Shown one piece after another: positions 53,241 through 62,673 of a stretch of DNA of 64,000 bases (positions are counted from its first letter, which is position 1; every line of letters starts with the position of its first letter). A program made the translations under genes and the position numbers. Source of the DNA: Streptomyces marianii (lineage in GTDB: Bacteria; Actinomycetota; Actinomycetes; Streptomycetales; Streptomycetaceae). The DNA lies in the NCBI RefSeq assembly GCF_005795905.1, contig NZ_VAWE01000001.1, positions 4,825,001-4,889,000 of the forward strand. Direction: 5' to 3'. The notes beneath the pieces are model-generated. The model saw only the letters and a program-made list of their open reading frames with translations. It had not been told where the DNA came from and made no database searches.

Positions 53241-53887
53241 CAGCGGCGCTCCCCCCAACGCGGCTCCTCGGTCTGCGCGACCGTCTCCTGGGACGGATCG
53301 AGAGTCTCGCGCAGCCTGGCGTCCGTCGCCTCACGCAGCTCGGGGTCCACCAGCCCCTGCCGCTCGAGGGCGTCCATCTGCGCGTCCATCACGTCGTAGC
53401 CGGTGTTCTTCCAGGTCTGCTTGACCTCCTGGTGCGCCTCGGAGAACGACTCGGCGCTCCAGTCGGGGTCGTCGGTGGCGGACTGGGTGCTGATCTCGTC
53501 CCAGCTCTTGCCCTTGACCTCGTCCTCGCTGAGGTGCGGGTTGCCGTTCAGCGAGTTCACGCCGATCTTGAACGAGTCCATGACGTACTGCTCCTGCTCG
53601 GCGAACGACCCCGCCGACAGGCCCACGGCCTGCGCGAACCCGTTCCCCTTCAGCGTCAGCGCCCGGACACCCCACTCCCAGCGCTCGCAGAAGGTCCCGA
53701 ACCCGTCCGCGAGACCACCGTGGCCGAGCTCCACTCCCGACAGGGAGAGTTCCGAGAAGCCGCGCCCCGCGGTCGCCTCGCCGATCATGCCGAGGTCCTT
53801 GAGCTCGGAATGGGCGAGGTCGATGCCCTTCACGATGGCCGCGAGCACCGCCGTCGGCGCCTCGAGATCAGGATTCTGCCCGCTCAT
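53240..53887 (-). CDS. Conserved partner protein upstream of the Rhs toxin
   Basis: 215 residues starting MSGQNPDLEAPTAVLAAIVKG. It is helical, acidic and has no signal peptide; GVELGHGGLADGFGTFCERWEWGVRALTLKGNGFAQAVGLSAGSFAEQE resembles WXG100/LXG-type chaperone or secretion partners that precede T7SS toxin genes in streptomycetes. Its stop overlaps the toxin start by one base and its start overlaps the SseB gene by 20 bases, so all three are translationally coupled. A role in export or folding of the Rhs protein is inferred. Confidence 0.72.
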   Translation of the reverse strand: MSGQNPDLEAPTAVLAAIVKGIDLAHSELKDLGMIGEATAGRGFSELSLSGVELGHGGLADGFGTFCERWEWGVRALTLKGNGFAQAVGLSAGSFAEQEQYVMDSFKIGVNSLNGNPHLSEDEVKGKSWDEISTQSATDDPDWSAESFSEAHQEVKQTWKNTGYDVMDAQMDALERQGLVDPELREATDARLRETLDPSQETVAQTEEPRWGERR

Positions 53888-54452
53888 CTCGTCCTTCCCC
53901 CGTCTCCCCGATATCCACTGCCACCGCGTCGGGCACGATGCCCTCGACCGGTGGGAACAACATGCCGTCGGCGCTGCCCGCGTCCAGGGCCACACCGCCG
54001 GGTCCGGGCAGCATCGGCACCATCGCGTCCAGCAGACGGGCGCCGAGCACCGTCCGGTACTTCCACGCGCGGCGTGTCTCTCCCCGCGCCAGGGCGAAGC
54101 GGGCCAGGGCCTCCTCGTTAGAGAACGCGCAGATCCAGCGGACGCCGTTCCCGTCGGCGGTCCACAGGCTGTCGTGCTCGTCGAACGGCACGAGTACGGC
54201 ACTGCGCCGGAATTCCCCGAGCAACCGCGCAAACTCCCGGCGGGCGGATGCCAGTTCGCCGTCCGCCGCCACACCGTCCGTGGCGCCCGCCGCAGCCGTA
54301 TCCGGTATTTCTCCGGACGGTTCGGGCGTGGTGCGGTCGCCGGATTCGTCGATCGAAGGTTCGGGTGCCGTCCAACTGGCCAACTCGGCCAGTTTCGAGG
54401 TCCGGTCGGGCTCTGTGGTGCCGTTTGCGGCGTCGTCCCCGTGCTGACTCAC
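53868..54452 (-). CDS. SseB-family protein, first gene of the toxin operon
   Basis: 194 residues: a disordered acidic N-terminus to about residue 65, then an SseB-like domain with AVLVPFDEHDSLWTADGNGVRWICAFSNEEALARFALARGE and MLPGPGGVALDAGSADGMLFPP. SseB domains accompany type VII-related loci in actinobacteria, where their function is not settled. It overlaps the following gene by 20 bases. Together the SseB, partner, Rhs and two Imm50-like genes form one apparent operon of about 6.8 kb. Confidence 0.82.
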   Translation of the reverse strand: MSQHGDDAANGTTEPDRTSKLAELASWTAPEPSIDESGDRTTPEPSGEIPDTAAAGATDGVAADGELASARREFARLLGEFRRSAVLVPFDEHDSLWTADGNGVRWICAFSNEEALARFALARGETRRAWKYRTVLGARLLDAMVPMLPGPGGVALDAGSADGMLFPPVEGIVPDAVAVDIGETGEGRDERAES

Positions 54453-54503
54453 GGGGGGAATGCTGTCATGGGCTCGTTCCCGAATGCAACGCGTAATTCC
54501 CGC

Positions 54504-54725
54504 TCAGAACGGGGCGTTTCGCATGCGTGGGGCTTCCCTCGCGCGGGCGCGCCCGGGCGCGAACGCGGTCGCCGGAGGGGTCGCCGGAGTCGGAGTCGGA
54601 GCCGGTGGCGGCTCCGCTCCTCCCGCCGAGAGCAGCTCCCGGCCCGCACCCGTCGACCCGAAGGCCAGGTACTCGCGCCCCTCCTCCACCGCGGCCGGCA
54701 GCGGATCCCTGTCCGAGGAGGGCAT
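54504..54725 (-). CDS. Possible small protein, 73 aa (weak)
   Basis: MPSSDRDPLPAAVEEGREYLAFGS is a plausible start with some coding character, followed by Pro/Thr/Ala-rich sequence (PPPAPTPTPATPPATAFAPG). There is no visible family and only a weak start context; an in-frame GTG at 54740 is an alternative. It could equally be chance low-complexity sequence in the 500-base gap before fbiC. Confidence 0.3.
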   Translation of the reverse strand: MPSSDRDPLPAAVEEGREYLAFGSTGAGRELLSAGGAEPPPAPTPTPATPPATAFAPGRARAREAPRMRNAPF

Positions 54726-54744
54726 CGGGGCATCGATCACCCGG

Positions 54745-54793
54745 ACCCGCCGTACCAAGCGCTGCCGTGACCCGCCGTACCAAGCGCTGCCGT
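54745..54793. repeat. Two exact 24-bp direct repeats
   Basis: Copies at 54745-54768 and 54770-54793 start ACCCGCCGTACCAAGC and are separated by one base, within the gap upstream of fbiC. Confidence 0.8.
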
Positions 54794-54959
54794 ACCCGGA
54801 GCCGCGGGCTGCGTGCACCGTTCCTCGCCGGACGGTACGTCCGCCCCGCACGCACCCCTTTCGGGCGGTGCCCCCGCCCACCCCTCACCACCGTCCCTTT
54901 TCGGTGCATACGCACCCACCCCCCGTTCCGTTGTCGGCCCGCGCTCGTATGCTCGCCTC

Positions 54960-57569
54960 ATGACGGATCACCAGGCCGGAGACCGGGTCGGAGACCAGGC
55001 GAATCGTCCGACCGTCAACGCGATGCGCCGTGCTCTCAAGCGGGCTCGGGACGGTGTCGCGCTCGACGCCGGGGAGGCCGCCGTGCTGCTGCAGGCGCGC
55101 GGGGCGGACCTGGAGGACCTGTGCGCGTCCGCGGCGCGGGTGCGGGACGCCGGGCTGGAGGCCGCGGGGCGCCCCGGGGTCATCACGTACTCGAAGAGCG
55201 TGTTCATCCCGCTCACGAGGCTGTGCCGGGACAAGTGCCACTACTGCACCTTCGCCACCGTCCCCGGCAAGCTCCGCCGTGCCGGCCACGGGATGTTCAT
55301 GTCGCCCGACGAGGTGCTGGACATCGCGCGGCGCGGTGCCGAACTCGGCTGCAAGGAAGCCCTCATCACCCTCGGCGACAAGCCGGAGGACCGCTGGCCC
55401 GAGGCGCGTGAGTGGCTGGAGGCGGAGGGGTACGACGACACCATCGCCTACGTACGGGCCATGGCGATCCGCGTCCTGGAGGAGACCGGGCTGCTGCCCC
55501 ACCTCAACCCGGGCGTGCTGACCTGGACGGACTTCCAGCGGCTCAAGCCCGTCGCCCCCTCGATGGGCATGATGCTGGAGACCACCGCCACCCGCCTCTG
55601 GTCCGAGCCCGGCGGTCCGCACCACGGATCGCCCGACAAGGAGCCGGCGGTGCGGCTGCGGGTGCTGGAGGACGCCGGGCGCAGCTCCGTCCCGTTCACC
55701 AGCGGGCTGCTGATCGGGATCGGCGAGACGTACGAGGAGCGCGCGGAGTCGCTGTTCGCGCTGCGCCGGGTCTCCCGCGCCTACCACGGCATCCAGGAGC
55801 TGATCGTCCAGAACTTCCGCGCCAAGCCCGACACCGCGATGCGCGGCATGCCGGACGCCGAACTGGACGACCTCGTCGCCACCATCGCCGTCGCCCGGCA
55901 CATCATGGGTCCCTCCGGCTGCCTCCAGGCACCACCGAACCTCGTGGACGAGGAGTACGGGCGCCTCATCGCCGCCGGTGTGGACGACTGGGGCGGGGTG
56001 TCGCCGCTGACGCCCGACCACGTCAACCCCGAGCGGCCCTGGCCCCAGATCGACACGCTCGCCGAGCGGTCGGCGGCCGCCGGATTCCGGCTGCGCGAAC
56101 GGCTCGCCGTGTACCCGGAGTTCGTCCGGCGCGGCGAGCCCTGGCTGGACCCCCGGCTGCTCCCGCACGTAAGCGCCCTCGCCGACCCCTCGACCGGCCT
56201 CGCGGACGAGGCCGCGCTGCCCGTCGGCCTTCCCTGGCAGGAGCCGGACGAGGGCTTCGTCGCGAGCGGACGGACCGATCTGCACCGCACCATCGACACC
56301 GACGGCCGGACCTCGGACCGCCGGGACGACTTCGACGAGGTGTACGGGGACTGGGGCGTCCTGCGCGAGGCGGCGGCGCCCGGCATGGTGCCCTCGCGGA
56401 TCGACACCGACGTACGGCACGCCCTGTCCACGGCGGCGGACGATCCGGCGAGGCTCACCGACGACGAGGCCCTCGCGCTGCTGCACGCCGACGGGCCCGC
56501 GCTGGACGCGCTGTGCTCGATCGCCGACGACCTGCGCCGTGACGTCGTCGGCGACGACGTCACGTACGTCGTCACCCGCAACATCAATTTCACCAACGTC
56601 TGCTACACCGGCTGCCGTTTCTGCGCCTTCGCCCAGCGCCGCACGGACGCCGACGCGTACACCCTGTCGCTGGACCAGGTCGCCGACCGGGCCCAGCAGG
56701 CGTGGGACGTCGGCGCGGTCGAGGTGTGCATGCAGGGCGGTATCCACCCCGACCTGCCCGGCACCGCGTACTTCGACATCGCCCGGGCCGTGAAGCAGCG
56801 TGTCCCCGGTATGCACGTGCACGCGTTCTCCCCCATGGAGGTCGTGAACGGCGCGACGCGCACCGGCATGTCGATCCGCGAGTGGCTGACCGCCGCCAAG
56901 GAGGCGGGACTGGACTCGATCCCCGGGACGGCCGCGGAGATCCTCGACGACGAGGTGCGCTGGGTGCTGACGAAGGGCAAGCTGCCCACCGCCACCTGGA
57001 TCGAGGTCGTCACCACCGCGCACGAACTGGGCATCCGCTCGTCGTCGACGATGATGTACGGGCACGTCGACCAGCCCCGGCACTGGCTGGGCCATTTCCG
57101 CACCCTGGCCCGCATCCAGCAGCAGACGGGCGGGTTCACCGAGTTCGTGACGCTGCCCTTCATCCACACCAACGCGCCCGTCTATCTGGCCGGCATCGCC
57201 AGGCCGGGGCCCACGACCCGCGACAACCGCGCCGTCACGGCGATGGCCCGGTTGCTGCTCCACCCGCACATCCCGAACATCCAGACCAGCTGGGTGAAGC
57301 TCGGAGCGGAAGGCGCAGCGGAGATGCTGCGCTCCGGCGCGAACGACCTCGGTGGCACGCTGATGGAGGAGACCATCTCCCGGATGGCCGGGTCGAGTTA
57401 CGGCTCGTACCGCTCCGTCCGCGACCTGACAGCCATCGCCGACGCCGCCGGACGCCCGTCGAGGCCCCGTACGACGCTGTACGGCGAGGTCCCTGCGGAG
57501 CGGCAGCGCGCCGCTGCGGACTCGGACGGCCACCTCCCGGAGCTGCTGCCGGTGCTGGAACAGGGCTGA
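54960..57569 (+). CDS. fbiC: FO synthase FbiC (bifunctional CofG/CofH)
   Basis: 869 residues from the ATG at 54960. The N-terminal radical-SAM half has CRDKCHYC (CxxxCxxC, CofG), and the C-terminal half CYTGCRFC (CofH), at about residues 83-90 and 544-551. [24 protein letters not shown] and [14 protein letters not shown] are further conserved blocks. FbiC joins 5-amino-6-ribitylamino-uracil with tyrosine to make FO, the chromophore of coenzyme F420. The fused gene is the actinobacterial form. It supplies the cofactor probably used by the DDN protein and the LLM oxidoreductases elsewhere in this window. It is monocistronic. Confidence 0.95.
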   Translation: MTDHQAGDRVGDQANRPTVNAMRRALKRARDGVALDAGEAAVLLQARGADLEDLCASAARVRDAGLEAAGRPGVITYSKSVFIPLTRLCRDKCHYCTFATVPGKLRRAGHGMFMSPDEVLDIARRGAELGCKEALITLGDKPEDRWPEAREWLEAEGYDDTIAYVRAMAIRVLEETGLLPHLNPGVLTWTDFQRLKPVAPSMGMMLETTATRLWSEPGGPHHGSPDKEPAVRLRVLEDAGRSSVPFTSGLLIGIGETYEERAESLFALRRVSRAYHGIQELIVQNFRAKPDTAMRGMPDAELDDLVATIAVARHIMGPSGCLQAPPNLVDEEYGRLIAAGVDDWGGVSPLTPDHVNPERPWPQIDTLAERSAAAGFRLRERLAVYPEFVRRGEPWLDPRLLPHVSALADPSTGLADEAALPVGLPWQEPDEGFVASGRTDLHRTIDTDGRTSDRRDDFDEVYGDWGVLREAAAPGMVPSRIDTDVRHALSTAADDPARLTDDEALALLHADGPALDALCSIADDLRRDVVGDDVTYVVTRNINFTNVCYTGCRFCAFAQRRTDADAYTLSLDQVADRAQQAWDVGAVEVCMQGGIHPDLPGTAYFDIARAVKQRVPGMHVHAFSPMEVVNGATRTGMSIREWLTAAKEAGLDSIPGTAAEILDDEVRWVLTKGKLPTATWIEVVTTAHELGIRSSSTMMYGHVDQPRHWLGHFRTLARIQQQTGGFTEFVTLPFIHTNAPVYLAGIARPGPTTRDNRAVTAMARLLLHPHIPNIQTSWVKLGAEGAAEMLRSGANDLGGTLMEETISRMAGSSYGSYRSVRDLTAIADAAGRPSRPRTTLYGEVPAERQRAAADSDGHLPELLPVLEQG

Positions 57570-58115
57570 GGGGCCCGGTCGGGGTTTCCCCGCCCCCGTC
57601 CGCCCGGTCGCGCAACGGCGTCCCGGAAGGCCGGAAGCGCGTCCCGGAAGGCCGGAAGGGCGTTGTGGAAGTCCGTTACGTAAGGCGTCACGACGGCCTT
57701 CGCGGAAGGCGACCGAGGGCACCACTCGGTCCGGGCCGAGGGTCGGGCCGAGGTCCTGTCCGCAGTCCGGCCGTGGTCGCACCGGGCAGGACAGCACGAA
57801 GGTTCCGTGATGTGAGTCACGTCGAGCCGGACGCGGCCCGAACCGGGCAGTGCGAACCGTCACCCGGACTCCCGGCTCCTCCCGGTCCGCCCGACCGCAC
57901 CGACCGGCCGCCCCCGCCCCCGGCCGTCCCACCCCCGACCTACCGGGCGTCCCGGGCGGACAGCGGCCGCGCCGTGGCGCGCCGCGGGCGGTGACCGGAA
58001 CCGACCGGAAGCTGACCGTCACATTCCGCTTCGGCGGCCGTTCCGGCTGGATTCCGCCCATGAAGCGATCTCTCGCGGTCGATTACAGTGCTGCGCACGA
58101 GAAGGAGGGAGCCGG
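57570..58115. other. Intergenic region with a 21-bp tandem repeat
   Basis: 546 bases without a gene. GCGTCCCGGAAGGCCGGAAG occurs at 57618-57637 and again at 57639-57658, with a degenerate third copy (GCGTTGTGGAAG). A small CGGGG-TTT-CCCCG hairpin at 57580-57592 may terminate fbiC. The right end carries GAAGGAGGG, the ribosome binding site of the next gene. Confidence 0.6.
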
Positions 58116-59231
58116 GTGACCACACCAGCCGCAGCCGTCTGGGGACGTGCCGAGCAGCAGGACTTCCGTGCCCGGGTGCGCGGCTGTCTGCTGGGCGGAG
58201 CCATCGGCGACGCACTGGGCGCCGGGGTCGCCGCGCTGTCCCTGGACGAGATACGCGCCACCCACGGCCCGGACGGGGTCACCGATCTCGTTCCCGCCTA
58301 CGGCCGCCGCGGCGCGGTCACCGCCGCCACGCAGCTGACCCTTTTCACCGTCGACGGCCTCATACGCGCCCAGGTCCGCCGCGACACCGGCGCCTGGCAC
58401 CCGCCGACCGACGTCCACCGCGCCCATCTGCGCTGGGCGGCCACCCAGCGGGACTGGGGGCCCGACGAGCGTCGTAAGGACAACGGCTGGCTCGCCCGCG
58501 AGGAATGGCTCTACACCCGCCGCGACCCGACCCCCGCCTGCCTCACCGGTCTCGCGGACGAGGTGCTCGGCACCGTCGACAAGCCCAAGAACCCCACCGC
58601 CCGCGACGCCGGCGCGCTCGTCCGCTCCGCTCCCTTCGGGCTGCTCGTGGGCTGGGAGCCGCAGCTGGTCTGCCAGCTGGCCGTGGAGTGCGCGGCGCAG
58701 ACCCACGGCCACCCCACCGCGTATCTCTCGGCCGGTGCCTTCGCCGTGATCGTCCACGGGCTGGCCCGCGGCGAGACCGTCGACGGGTGCGTCCAGCGGG
58801 CGCTGTCCCTGCTCACGCCCAGGCCGGGGCACCAGCCCGTGAGCGACGCGCTCAAGCAGGCCCTGGGCGCCGTACGCCAGGGCATTCCGAGTGCCACCCG
58901 CATCGACGCGCTCGGTGACCCAGAGAACGCCGAGGACGCCCTCGCCGTCGCCGTCTACTGCACTCTCGTCAGCGAGGACGTCCGCCATGGCCTTCGCCTC
59001 GCCGTCAACCACGACGGGCCCTCCCACACCACCGGCACTCTCTGCGGCGCGCTTCTCGGCGCGCTGCACGGAGAGACGGCCCTGCCACCCGCCTGGCTGT
59101 CGGAGATCGAGGGCCGCTCCACGGTCCTCGAACTCGCCGACGACTTCGCCATGGAGATGACGCAGGGCCCGGCGCTCCACGGCCCCGCCGTTTCCGCCCT
59201 CGGCTGGCTCCAGCGCTATCCGCGCGGCTGA
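58116..59231 (+). CDS. ADP-ribosylglycohydrolase-fold protein lacking the metal-binding aspartates
   Basis: 371 residues of the ARH/DraG fold: GCLLGGAIGDALGAGVAALSLDEI at the start and AVNHDG and TGTLCGALLGALHG near residues 297-310. In active family members the first metal motif reads T/S-DDTQ; here it is GAVTAATQLTLFT, with both Asp replaced by Ala. The second, normally GDSDSTG, reads GPSHTTG. All expected Mg2+ ligands in these two motifs are thus missing, so the protein is probably a pseudoenzyme that binds ADP-ribose without hydrolysing it. The GTG at 58116 has a strong GAAGGAGGG site. Confidence 0.88.
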   Translation: MTTPAAAVWGRAEQQDFRARVRGCLLGGAIGDALGAGVAALSLDEIRATHGPDGVTDLVPAYGRRGAVTAATQLTLFTVDGLIRAQVRRDTGAWHPPTDVHRAHLRWAATQRDWGPDERRKDNGWLAREEWLYTRRDPTPACLTGLADEVLGTVDKPKNPTARDAGALVRSAPFGLLVGWEPQLVCQLAVECAAQTHGHPTAYLSAGAFAVIVHGLARGETVDGCVQRALSLLTPRPGHQPVSDALKQALGAVRQGIPSATRIDALGDPENAEDALAVAVYCTLVSEDVRHGLRLAVNHDGPSHTTGTLCGALLGALHGETALPPAWLSEIEGRSTVLELADDFAMEMTQGPALHGPAVSALGWLQRYPRG

Positions 59232-59438
59232 GTCCGGCCGGCTCCGGCCACTCGCGCACGGTTGAGGGCGGTCGGCCCCCGGGCAGTCGGCACGCGCATC
59301 GCCCGGCCGCCGACCCTCCGGCCGGGGGCGGTTTCCGCCACGAGTGACGGCGGCGGCGTCCCCGGGCCGCCGGGTCCGGCCGGTCGCGGTGCCATGCGGT
59401 CAACGACGTTGGCTGCCGCGCCGGTTCGGCTGTGGCGG

Positions 59439-60221
59439 CTACCGCATCAGTTCGCCGGCGTTGACCAGGAGGGACTGGCCCGTGATCGAGCGGGCGCGGT
59501 CCGAGGCGAGGAAGGCGACGGCCTCCGCGACGTCCCCGTCGGTGGCGAGTTCCGGGAGGGCCATGCGTTCCGTGAGGCGGGACAGCACCTCGGACTCGGA
59601 AATGCCTTCGGTGCCGGCGGTGAACCGGACGTACGCCTGGACCGGCGGGCCCCACATCCAGCCGGGGAGCACCGTGTTGACCCGGATCCGGTGCGGACCG
59701 AGCTCCCGGGCGAGGGAGTACATGGCGGAGGTCAGCGCGCCCTTCGACGCCGCGTACGCCGCCTGCCGGACCTGGGACGGGGCGGCCACCGCGGACTGGG
59801 TGCCGATGATGACGACCGATCCGCCGCGCTCCTTGAGGGCGGGGAGGCATGCACGTGTCATGCGCAGGGTGCCCAGCAGATTGACGTCGACGATCTGCTG
59901 CCAGGTCGCGAAGTCGGCGTCCTCGACGCCGCCGAAGTGGCTGTCCCGGGCGGCGACGTGCACGACGGCGTCGATGCGCCCGAAGCGCTCCAGCGCGAGG
60001 GCGGCGAGTGCCTCGCACTGGGCCTCGTCGGTGATGTCGGTGGGGCGGTGGGCGGTGTGGGCGCCGACGGGGTCGATCTCGCCGGCGGTCCTCACGAGGT
60101 TGGCCTCGGTACGGGCGCCGAGTACGGCGTTGCCGCCGTCCCGTACGACGGTCTCGGCGACGCGGTGTCCGAGCCCGGCGCCGACACCGGACACGATGAC
60201 GGTCTTCTCCTGCAGCAGCAT
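59439..60221 (-). CDS. Short-chain dehydrogenase under the regulon operator
   Basis: 260 residues: VSGVGAGLGHRVAE for cofactor binding (the variant SGVGxGLG found in actinobacterial catabolic SDRs), VNLLGTL, catalytic YAASK with Ser in IIGTQSAVA, and ITGQSLLVNAGELM. The NNAG block is HVAARDS, a departure from the classical motif. It is divergent from the unknown 280-residue gene, and a perfect operator copy lies 29 bases before its start, linking this pair to the 8-29-kb regulon genes 30 kb away. Substrate unknown. Confidence 0.87.
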   Translation of the reverse strand: MLLQEKTVIVSGVGAGLGHRVAETVVRDGGNAVLGARTEANLVRTAGEIDPVGAHTAHRPTDITDEAQCEALAALALERFGRIDAVVHVAARDSHFGGVEDADFATWQQIVDVNLLGTLRMTRACLPALKERGGSVVIIGTQSAVAAPSQVRQAAYAASKGALTSAMYSLARELGPHRIRVNTVLPGWMWGPPVQAYVRFTAGTEGISESEVLSRLTERMALPELATDGDVAEAVAFLASDRARSITGQSLLVNAGELMR

Positions 60222-60250
60222 CCCGGCGGCTCCCGACTCTGGCTCTTTAT

Positions 60251-60265
60251 CTGACGGTGCGTCAG
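60251..60265. promoter_or_regulatory. Regulon operator copy 7 (perfect)
   Basis: CTGACGGTGCGTCAG, a perfect 6-3-6 palindrome between the divergent SDR gene and the unknown gene at 60323. Confidence 0.78.
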
Positions 60266-60322
60266 AGTAGGTCGGTCGACCGCGGGAGGGAAGGGGAGCG
60301 CCGTGCTGGGAAGTGGTGCGTC

Positions 60323-61165
60323 GTGAGCGAGGACACCCGGTCCGGGCTGTACGCGGAACTGGCGGCCGTCGGTCCCTACGGGGTGCGTCCCGGCCATGCT
60401 CTGATCACCATGGTCGAGCCGCGTCCCGGCCATGAGTACGCGTACAACCGCTGGTACGAGGACGACCACTACTACGCGGGTGCCATGGCGATGCCCTGGA
60501 TGTTCGCGGGGCGCCGCTGGGTCGCCACCCGCGATCTGCAGTTGCTGCGCTACCCGGAGAAGTCGGCGGTGGCCCGGCCGGTCACCGCGGGCTGCTACAT
60601 CTCCACCTACTGGATCACCGAGGGCCGTTACGACGACCACATGCGCTGGACGGTCGGGATCAACAAGCGGCTCAATCGCGACGGCCGCGTCCACCGGGCC
60701 CGCACCCATGTGTTCACCGCGTTCCAGGATCATGTGGCGACCGTCTACCGGGACGGCGCCGCGGGGCCGCGCGACTACCACGCGCTCGACCATCCGTACG
60801 CGGGGCTGGTCGTGGAGGTGATCGACGCGGAGAGTCCGGAGCGCAGGGCGGAGCTGCTGGAATGGCTGCGATCGAGGGAACTGCCGAAGCGGCTCGCGGG
60901 TAAGGGCGACGCCGTCTCCCCCGCGGCGATGGTGACCGTGTTCCGGCCCACGCCTCTGCCACTGGACCGGATGACTTACGTGAAGCAGGTGGAGGGTGTG
61001 GACACCCGGCTGACGCTGCTGTGGTTCCTGGAACAGGACCCGAGGGACGGCTGGGAGGAGCACTTCGCCGGGCTGGACGCGGGGGAGCTGGGCAGGATCG
61101 AGCTGGTGGCGCCGTTCATTCCGACGGTCCCCGGTACGGACCGGTACGTGGACGAGCTGCGTTAG
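60323..61165 (+). CDS. Unknown protein with EthD-like dimeric alpha/beta-barrel look
   Basis: 280 residues from a GTG at 60323 (VSEDTRSGLYAELAAVG). Segments HALITMVEPRPGHEYAYNRWYEDDHYYAGAMAMPWMFAGRRWV and MVTVFRPTPLPLDRMTYVKQVEG resemble two EthD/stress-responsive ferredoxin-like half-barrels, where an NRWY-DDH motif is common. There is no signal or membrane segment. It is divergent from an SDR gene with a shared operator, so it is likely another member of the catabolic regulon. The fold guess is from pattern only; the activity is unknown. Confidence 0.72.
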   Translation: MSEDTRSGLYAELAAVGPYGVRPGHALITMVEPRPGHEYAYNRWYEDDHYYAGAMAMPWMFAGRRWVATRDLQLLRYPEKSAVARPVTAGCYISTYWITEGRYDDHMRWTVGINKRLNRDGRVHRARTHVFTAFQDHVATVYRDGAAGPRDYHALDHPYAGLVVEVIDAESPERRAELLEWLRSRELPKRLAGKGDAVSPAAMVTVFRPTPLPLDRMTYVKQVEGVDTRLTLLWFLEQDPRDGWEEHFAGLDAGELGRIELVAPFIPTVPGTDRYVDELR

Positions 61166-61373
61166 CGGAGAGGCGGCCGGGTCGGGTCTTCGGTGGGTGG
61201 CGGGCGGTGGCCGCAGTGCCGAGCCCCCTCGGCCGGGACGGCGGACCAGTCGAGAGGGCTCTGTTCGTCGGGACTTGGTGTCCCGACGCTGACCGGCCCG
61301 GCACCCATGGGGCGGGCCGACGTCGGAAGCCTCCGGCTTCCGCTTGTCTGCTTCCGGCTTCGAGTGCGGAACC

Positions 61374-61574
61374 CTAGAGGGAGCCCTTGCTCACACCGTG
61401 CAGGAACGCGGTCCAGGAGCCGGGGACGAAGGTGATGGACGGGCCCTCGGGGGCCTTGGAGTCGCGGACGGCGATCGCCTGTACGACAGGGGACTTGACC
61501 TCGACACATGCGCCGTTTCCGCCGGAGTAGGAGGATTTGACCCAAGTGTCCGTGGCGCCCTGGTGAATAGCCAT
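61374..61574 (-). CDS. DUF397 small protein (single motif)
   Basis: 66 residues: WVKSSYSGGNGACVEVKS, IAVRDSKAPEGPSITFVPGSWTAFLHGV. It has one copy of the SSYSG-GACVEV block, unlike the two duplicated DUF397 proteins elsewhere in the window. It lies 240 bases downstream of an HTH/Scr1 gene on the same strand and presumably partners it, though with its own spacer. Confidence 0.88.
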   Translation of the reverse strand: MAIHQGATDTWVKSSYSGGNGACVEVKSPVVQAIAVRDSKAPEGPSITFVPGSWTAFLHGVSKGSL

Positions 61575-61815
61575 GTCTTTCTCCGGTTCCGTGTTTCGAC
61601 GGTGTGGCCGACGTGCTCGACGGCGTGATCACGACGCTACTTGGGGCGCTCGACCGCTGAGAACGTCCGTTCACTCGACCGGATGGCATATTCTACTGCG
61701 CTCTTCCCGGAAGTGGCCGCGAAGGTGTACTGTGCGCCCTCGCGACTTCCCGGCCCGCTTCCCAGGGGTGCCCGTCACGACCTCGAACCGCGAGTGAACG
61801 GCACTTGAACCGGGC

Positions 61816-62673
61816 CTACTTGGCGTAGGACTTGGCGATGTCCTCGATGAACTCCCGCGTCTGCTCGACGTTCAACGCCTGCGCCCGCAGATGCTCGTAC
61901 ATCACGGTGTATTTGTGGACGTCGTTCGCCTTCTCCAGGTACAGGTCGCTGGTGACGCCTTCGATGTATACGACGCTGGAGTCCGACGCGTCGGGGAACT
62001 CCAGGATGGCGTAGTGACCGGTGATCCCGGGATGGGCGCCCATGCTGAACGGCAGCACCTGAACGGTGACATGCGGCAGCTGCGACTGCTCGACGAGATA
62101 CTCCAGCTGCTCGCGCATCATCTCCTTGTTGCCCACGACCCGGCGCAGCGCGGCCTCGTCCACGACCGCCCACAGCCGGAGCGGACTCTCGTCGGAGGCG
62201 ATCCGCTCCTGGCGGCGGACCCTGACCTGGACGCGCTTCTCCACATCGCTGCTCGGAGTCTCGGGCAGCGCGCCGGTGATGAGCGCCTCCGCGTACTCCC
62301 GGGTCTGGAGCAGACCCGGCACGATCTGCGGCTCGTAGACCCGGAGGCTGGCCGCGTCCGTCTCCAGGCCGATGTAGACGCTGTAGGGGATGTCGCCGAA
62401 GGCGTGCCACCAGCCCTGCTGGCGCGAGTCCTTGGCCATCTGCATCAGTGAGTCGACCACGCGGTGGTCCTCGACCTCGTACACTCCACAGAGGTCGCGC
62501 ACGTCGCGCTGGCTGATCGAGCGCCGGCCGTTCTCCAGTCGGCTGATCTTCGACTGGGAGACGAGCAGGCGATCCGCCACCTCCTCCGCGGTCATGCCCT
62601 TGAGCTCGCGGAGCCGGCGCAACTCCTGGCCCAAACGGCGGCGCCTGACGGTGGGGTTGACGTTGGACGCCAC
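61816..62673 (-). CDS. Helix-turn-helix regulator with Scr1/DUF5753 domain
   Basis: 285 residues starting MASNVNPTVRRRRLGQELRRLRE. The XRE helix-turn-helix is MTAEEVADRLLVSQSKISRLENG, and the Scr1 domain carries IVPGLLQTREYAEALI, VTVQVLPFSMGAHPGITGHYAILEFP and YLEKANDVHKY. The N-terminal VNPTVRRRRLGQELRRLR form is the widespread type found in dozens of copies per Streptomyces genome. Function is presumed to be developmental or metabolic control with the DUF397 protein downstream. Confidence 0.9.
   Translation of the reverse strand: MASNVNPTVRRRRLGQELRRLRELKGMTAEEVADRLLVSQSKISRLENGRRSISQRDVRDLCGVYEVEDHRVVDSLMQMAKDSRQQGWWHAFGDIPYSVYIGLETDAASLRVYEPQIVPGLLQTREYAEALITGALPETPSSDVEKRVQVRVRRQERIASDESPLRLWAVVDEAALRRVVGNKEMMREQLEYLVEQSQLPHVTVQVLPFSMGAHPGITGHYAILEFPDASDSSVVYIEGVTSDLYLEKANDVHKYTVMYEHLRAQALNVEQTREFIEDIAKSYAK

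Noticed and set aside
54885..58061. Very long minus-strand open frame opposite fbiC (over 1000 codons)
   Set aside because: It is the antisense image of a GC3-rich gene; composition is Arg/Gly/Val-rich without motifs, whereas the plus strand has both radical-SAM motifs.
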